The notes below the pieces were generated by a model that did not search any database, had not been told where the DNA came from, and saw only the letters and a list, made by a program, of their open reading frames with translations. Shown piece after piece: positions 5,718 to 6,516 of a stretch of 6,516 bases of DNA. The stretch is from Dehalococcoidia bacterium (GTDB taxonomy: Bacteria; Chloroflexota; Dehalococcoidia; JAUSJJ01). The position numbers were made by a program, and so were the translations under genes. The DNA lies in NCBI GenBank assembly GCA_030647705.1, contig JAUSJJ010000266.1, positions 1-6,516 on the forward strand. The letters run 5' to 3'. Each line of letters begins with the position of its first letter. Positions within the stretch are counted from its first letter, which is position 1.

Positions 5718-6173
5718 GCCCGGATGACCGCTGTCAATACCGTTGTGGCAATCCGTGCATTGAGTCTGATTGGTGATGTGCACGTTCTCCAGTGCGCCGC
5801 CCTTGCCGTGGCAGGACAGAGAACCCGTAACGGAGGCTGGAACGGCAAAGGCTGCCTTGAACGCGCCATCGGCCTGCTTATTCAGTAGATCAACGGAGTA
5901 TCGCACAAGTGACGCAGTCAGCCAGGCGCAGCGGTCGGCTCGCTCGGGGGATGTTGTCTTGAAGGGGGACATCGGGTCTGAACTGGCCCGGGCAGTGTCC
6001 ATCTGGGTAGGAGGCAAGGCCTGACCCGGCCGCATGAAACCCGACAGTAAGACGACCGTCAATCCGGCGAGAGCCTCGTTGGCTGCACGCGACGAGGCTC
6101 TCGCTTTGTGCCCGACCTGGCGGGACTCATTCACCCACGGACCGTTGTCGCCCTGAGCTTGCGACCAGCGCAC
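5706..6173 (-). CDS. Putative small exported c-type cytochrome-like protein, one intact CXXCH motif
   Basis: The frame gives up to 155 residues from GTG 6173; an in-frame GTG at 6134 is an alternative, and neither has a clear ribosome binding site. A basic stretch and the hydrophobic segment 'ALAGLTVVLLSGF' (about residues 34-46), ending near 'GQA', resemble a signal peptide. The protein would then work outside the cytoplasmic membrane, where haem c is attached. Near the C-terminus, CTDCH (bases 5745-5759) is a complete haem-binding motif. About 16 residues earlier, SLSCHGKGG (SLSCH at bases 5808-5822) looks like a CLSCH site whose first Cys codon has become Ser (TCT versus TGT). The family is not recognised. 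It lies 67 bases downstream of another - strand gene and converges on the flavoenzyme genes. It might be a haem electron carrier, or a remnant of a larger multihaem protein. Confidence 0.6.
   Translation of the reverse strand: MRWSQAQGDNGPWVNESRQVGHKARASSRAANEALAGLTVVLLSGFMRPGQALPPTQMDTARASSDPMSPFKTTSPERADRCAWLTASLVRYSVDLLNKQADGAFKAAFAVPASVTGSLSCHGKGGALENVHITNQTQCTDCHNGIDSGHPGTKK
6067..6104. repeat. Perfect 13-bp inverted repeat inside the haem-protein N-terminal region
   Basis: GCGAGAGCCTCGT (6067-6079) and ACGAGGCTCTCGC (6092-6104) are exact reverse complements around a 12-base loop. In the haem-protein frame it covers the basic stretch before the hydrophobic segment. In the + direction it is followed by TTTG only, so it is not a typical terminator. 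It may be an mRNA structure near the translation start or a protein-binding palindrome. Confidence 0.65.
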
Positions 6174-6240
6174 GGTGCTGGCTACAGCTACCCGCGGTTA
6201 TCTTCGAGAGAAAGGCAGTCAGGGCATCCGGCGAAGAGCG

Positions 6241-6516
6241 CTATCCCCGCTTCTTCATGCGAGAGACGTCTTTTTTGAAGCCGATCCTGGTGAAGTACTC
6301 CTCAGGGATATCTGCGGGGTTCTTGTAATACACCATATGGCAGGGCTTGTTAGGGTCTTCGGAGTAGAGCGTGATCCTGGCCGGGTATCCGTTGCGTTCC
6401 GTGGCTATGATCTCGCTCCAGACACAGCAGTGGAGGCAGTAGTAGGGTACTCCGGCTTTACCCCATGACCAGGGGTACGCTTTCTTGGTCACTCCCAGGT
6501 TGTAGGGCGGGCCCGT
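6241..6516 (-). CDS. Unrecognised Cys/His-containing protein, C-terminal part, 5' end outside window
   Basis: The - strand frame is open from the right window edge to TAG at 6241-6243, giving 91 residues. The first possible start inside (GTG 6492) is probably just an internal Val, since 'TGPPYNLGVTKKAYPWSWG' reads continuously through it. The composition looks like a real soluble globular protein: rich in aromatic and charged residues, no membrane segment, and a basic tail 'SRMKKRG'. Cysteines and histidines cluster as 'PYYCLHCCVW' (Cys27, His29, Cys30, Cys31 of the visible part) and 'NKPCHMVYY' (Cys59, His60), which could bind a metal. 'NPADIPEEYFTRIGF' lies near the end. I do not recognise the family. 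The haem-protein gene follows after 67 bases on the same strand, so the two may be co-transcribed. Confidence 0.65.
   Translation of the reverse strand, partial: TGPPYNLGVTKKAYPWSWGKAGVPYYCLHCCVWSEIIATERNGYPARITLYSEDPNKPCHMVYYKNPADIPEEYFTRIGFKKDVSRMKKRG

Noticed and set aside
5657..5740. Remnant of a FAD/NAD(P) domain after the short flavoenzyme gene (frameshift or nonsense)
   Set aside because: Reading through the stop in frame, and scanning the other frames, gives no GxGxxG motif or related sequence, and hairpins follow the stop.
4904..5869. 321-residue open frame on the - strand
   Set aside because: It runs antisense through the short flavoenzyme gene and into the haem-protein gene; no domain is visible.
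5770..6024. 84-residue + strand open frame
   Set aside because: It is opposite the haem-protein gene, which has a CXXCH motif and a signal-peptide-like segment; the + frame shows nothing comparable.
6175..6468. 97-residue + strand open frame near the right edge
   Set aside because: The - strand frame here is open to the window edge and has protein-like composition; the + frame shows no motif.
1..6516. tRNA, rRNA, CRISPR array, transposase gene or riboswitch
   Set aside because: No cloverleaf, conserved rRNA segment, regularly spaced direct repeats, transposase motifs or known aptamer pattern were seen on either strand.

Overview
The window is GC-rich (about 60 % by eye) bacterial DNA. It carries a + strand run of four acyl-CoA / flavoenzyme genes and, at the right edge, two convergent - strand genes. 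The gene content resembles anaerobic or subsurface bacteria such as Dehalococcoidia-type Chloroflexota: tandem class III CoA-transferases, BaiCD/trimethylamine-dehydrogenase-type iron-sulfur flavoenzymes, and palindromic intergenic repeats with GTCATTCC-type ends. Desulfobacterota-like bacteria are an alternative. This taxonomic guess is inference and is not proven by any single marker.

Layout: (1) 1-606 +, the C-terminal half of a CaiB/BaiF-family CoA-transferase. (2) 792-2042 +, a complete second CaiB/BaiF CoA-transferase with a clear ribosome binding site in front of a GTG start. (3) 2353-4272 +, a complete three-module flavoenzyme: FMN barrel, 4Fe-4S cluster, FAD/NAD(P) domain. (4) 4481-5656 +, a related protein that keeps the FMN barrel and the 4Fe-4S motif but has no FAD/NAD(P) domain. 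(5) 5706-6173 -, a small exported protein with one intact CXXCH haem motif and one damaged one. (6) 6241-6516 -, the C-terminal 91 residues of an unrecognised protein with clustered Cys/His. Hairpins between genes 4 and 5 could end transcription between the convergent units.

The three gaps on the + strand (607-791, 2043-2352, 4273-4480) each contain one palindromic repeat ending in GTCATTCC-like inverted termini. Two of these elements are relatives in opposite orientation. The middle gap also holds a strong G-quadruplex motif.

Working model (inference): the CoA-transferases activate a carboxylic acid by moving CoA from a donor thioester. The flavoenzymes then reduce or oxidise an alkene or enoyl-CoA bond, as BaiF and BaiCD/BaiH do in bile-acid 7-dehydroxylation. 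The substrate cannot be read from the sequence. I do not see a clearly new system. The most unusual elements are the domain-lacking ene-reductase with altered active-site motifs and the exported haem protein with a broken first haem site.
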